6,583 bases of DNA from CAZUCU01 sp964618845 (GTDB lineage Bacteria > Patescibacteriota > Minisyncoccia > Phycocordibacterales > JAACPR01): contig CAZUCU010000029.1 in assembly GCA_964618845.1 (NCBI GenBank), positions 1 to 6,583 of the forward strand, written 5' to 3'. This document shows positions 6,406-6,583 of this stretch, in pieces. Made by a program: the position numbers and the translations under genes. The notes under the pieces were generated by a model, which did not search any database, was not told the DNA's origin, and saw only the letters and a list, made by a program, of their open reading frames with translations. The number at the start of each line of letters is the position of its first letter. Within the stretch, counting starts at the first letter, position 1.

Positions 6406-6583
6406 CTATCTCTCGAGAAGAACGACACGGTAATCAGAAGCCCAGCCGCTGCCCAGTCCGTTGGCACGGCGGCCGAAGACGTCATCAAGCCAGCGGGAGC
6501 TCGGAGCGCACCAGTCGCCAGACCCGAGGACAAACGCAGAGCCAGGGAAGAAATAAAATGTCCATCTAGTATCTTTTACTTCT
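6406..6583 (-). CDS. 3' end of an unidentified gene (58 residues visible), possible DGR variable protein
   Basis: The minus strand is open from the window edge to TAG at 6406-6408. The visible C-terminus begins EVKDTRWTFYFF, continues PGSAFVLGSGDW, and ends SGWASDYRVVLLER. The start and N-terminal domains lie outside the window. The first 12 codons use A/T-rich codons like the other genes here. The following 46 codons are GC-rich, with 22 ending in C and only 2 ending in A. Tryptophan, glycine and serine are abundant and the end (W-A-S-D-Y-R-V-V) loosely recalls the W...GFR ending of C-type-lectin/formylglycine-generating-enzyme folds that carry DGR variable regions. The plus strand is also open here, but the continuity of the minus frame from AT-rich to GC-rich codons and the hairpins right after its stop favour this reading. 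Product unknown; the coding call is moderately sure and the DGR idea is a hypothesis. Confidence 0.6.
   Translation of the reverse strand, partial: EVKDTRWTFYFFPGSAFVLGSGDWCAPSSRWLDDVFGRRANGLGSGWASDYRVVLLER
6412..6546 (-). other. Adenine-depleted GC-rich segment, candidate DGR variable region
   Basis: Hand count of the 135 bases on the coding (minus) strand gives 11 A, 36 T and 88 G+C, so 65% GC and 8% A against 27% T. The rest of the window is about 30% GC. Symmetric GC enrichment would lower A and T equally; here A is selectively lost from one strand. DGR reverse transcription replaces template adenines by random bases, which produces this signature, and the length and C-terminal position match typical variable regions. 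No template copy of this segment is present in the window. Confidence 0.45.

Noticed and set aside
6201..6569. Plus-strand open frame of 122 codons covering the Trbp111-like promoter, both hairpins and the GC-rich segment
   Set aside because: It runs antisense over the start of a well-supported gene and through two palindromes, has no promoter or recognisable protein pattern, and its GC-rich part is better read on the minus strand, where the frame continues into AT-rich codons.
6400..6583. Second plus-strand open frame through the GC-rich segment, reading LEKNDTVIRS and onward
   Set aside because: It has no ATG start near the composition change and is what an adenine-poor minus-strand coding region leaves on its complement: T-poor DNA has few stop codons, so long open frames are expected.
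6400..6583. GC-rich right end as a chimeric assembly join or foreign insert
   Set aside because: It cannot be excluded, but the same minus-strand frame crosses the composition boundary without a break, AT-rich sequence returns at 6547-6583, and the bias is strand-specific loss of A rather than a simple GC shift.
1..6583. Possible alternative genetic code with TGA as glycine, known in some CPR lineages
   Set aside because: TGA ends PilM at the expected length and overlaps the pilN start in a normal ATGA junction; the other complete genes end in TAA or TAG at sensible lengths.
1..6583. CRISPR array, insertion sequence, attachment site or toxin-antitoxin pair
   Set aside because: No spaced repeats, transposase, integrase, terminal inverted repeats or toxin-like small gene pair was found; the only repeats are those in the 6289-6399 gap and the junction repeat at 110-155.

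Overview
The window looks like a piece of a small, AT-rich Candidate Phyla Radiation (Patescibacteria) genome, Parcubacteria- or Microgenomates-like. This is inferred from gene content and style: about 30% GC by eye, very tight overlapping genes, no recognisable Shine-Dalgarno sequence before any start, a reduced PilM/PilN/PilO set, and a long soluble conjugation-type ATPase of a kind common in these genomes. TGA ends PilM, so the lineages that read TGA as glycine are unlikely.

Layout. A plus-strand tRNA-Val(UAC) sits at the left edge (23-99). Everything from 142 to the right edge is on the minus strand. In transcription order (right to left) there is: the 3' end of an unidentified gene entering from the right edge (6406-6583); a 184-base intergenic stretch with two hairpins, a 13-base direct repeat and a promoter; a free-standing tRNA-binding OB-fold protein (Trbp111-like); a YqaA/DedA-family membrane protein joined to it by a 1-base TAATG overlap; a 920-residue VirD4/TraD/HerA-like ATPase with its own extended -10 element; then pilM, pilN, a pilO-like gene and a 102-residue one-helix membrane protein, packed with 4-base and 8-base overlaps and a 1-base gap.

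How the genes work together. PilM (cytoplasmic actin-like), PilN and PilO (single-pass membrane proteins with periplasmic ferredoxin-like domains) form the alignment platform of a type IV pilus. The fourth small protein sits where PilP lies in Proteobacteria but does not look like PilP. The neighbouring ATPase has the motor domain of DNA-pumping or coupling ATPases, so a link between pili and DNA movement is a reasonable guess but is not shown here. The Trbp111-like protein and YqaA are housekeeping or envelope functions with no clear link to pili.

Most interesting point. The last gene (minus strand, stop at 6406-6408) changes composition inside its own reading frame. Its first 12 visible codons are AT-rich like the rest of the window. 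The next 45 codons are 65% GC with only about 8% A but 27% T on the coding strand, and nearly half the codons end in C. Strong adenine depletion on the coding strand of a C-terminal segment of about 135 bases, followed closely by GAA-loop hairpins, is what the variable region of a diversity-generating retroelement (DGR) target gene looks like. No reverse transcriptase or template repeat lies in the window, so this is a hypothesis to test, not a call.
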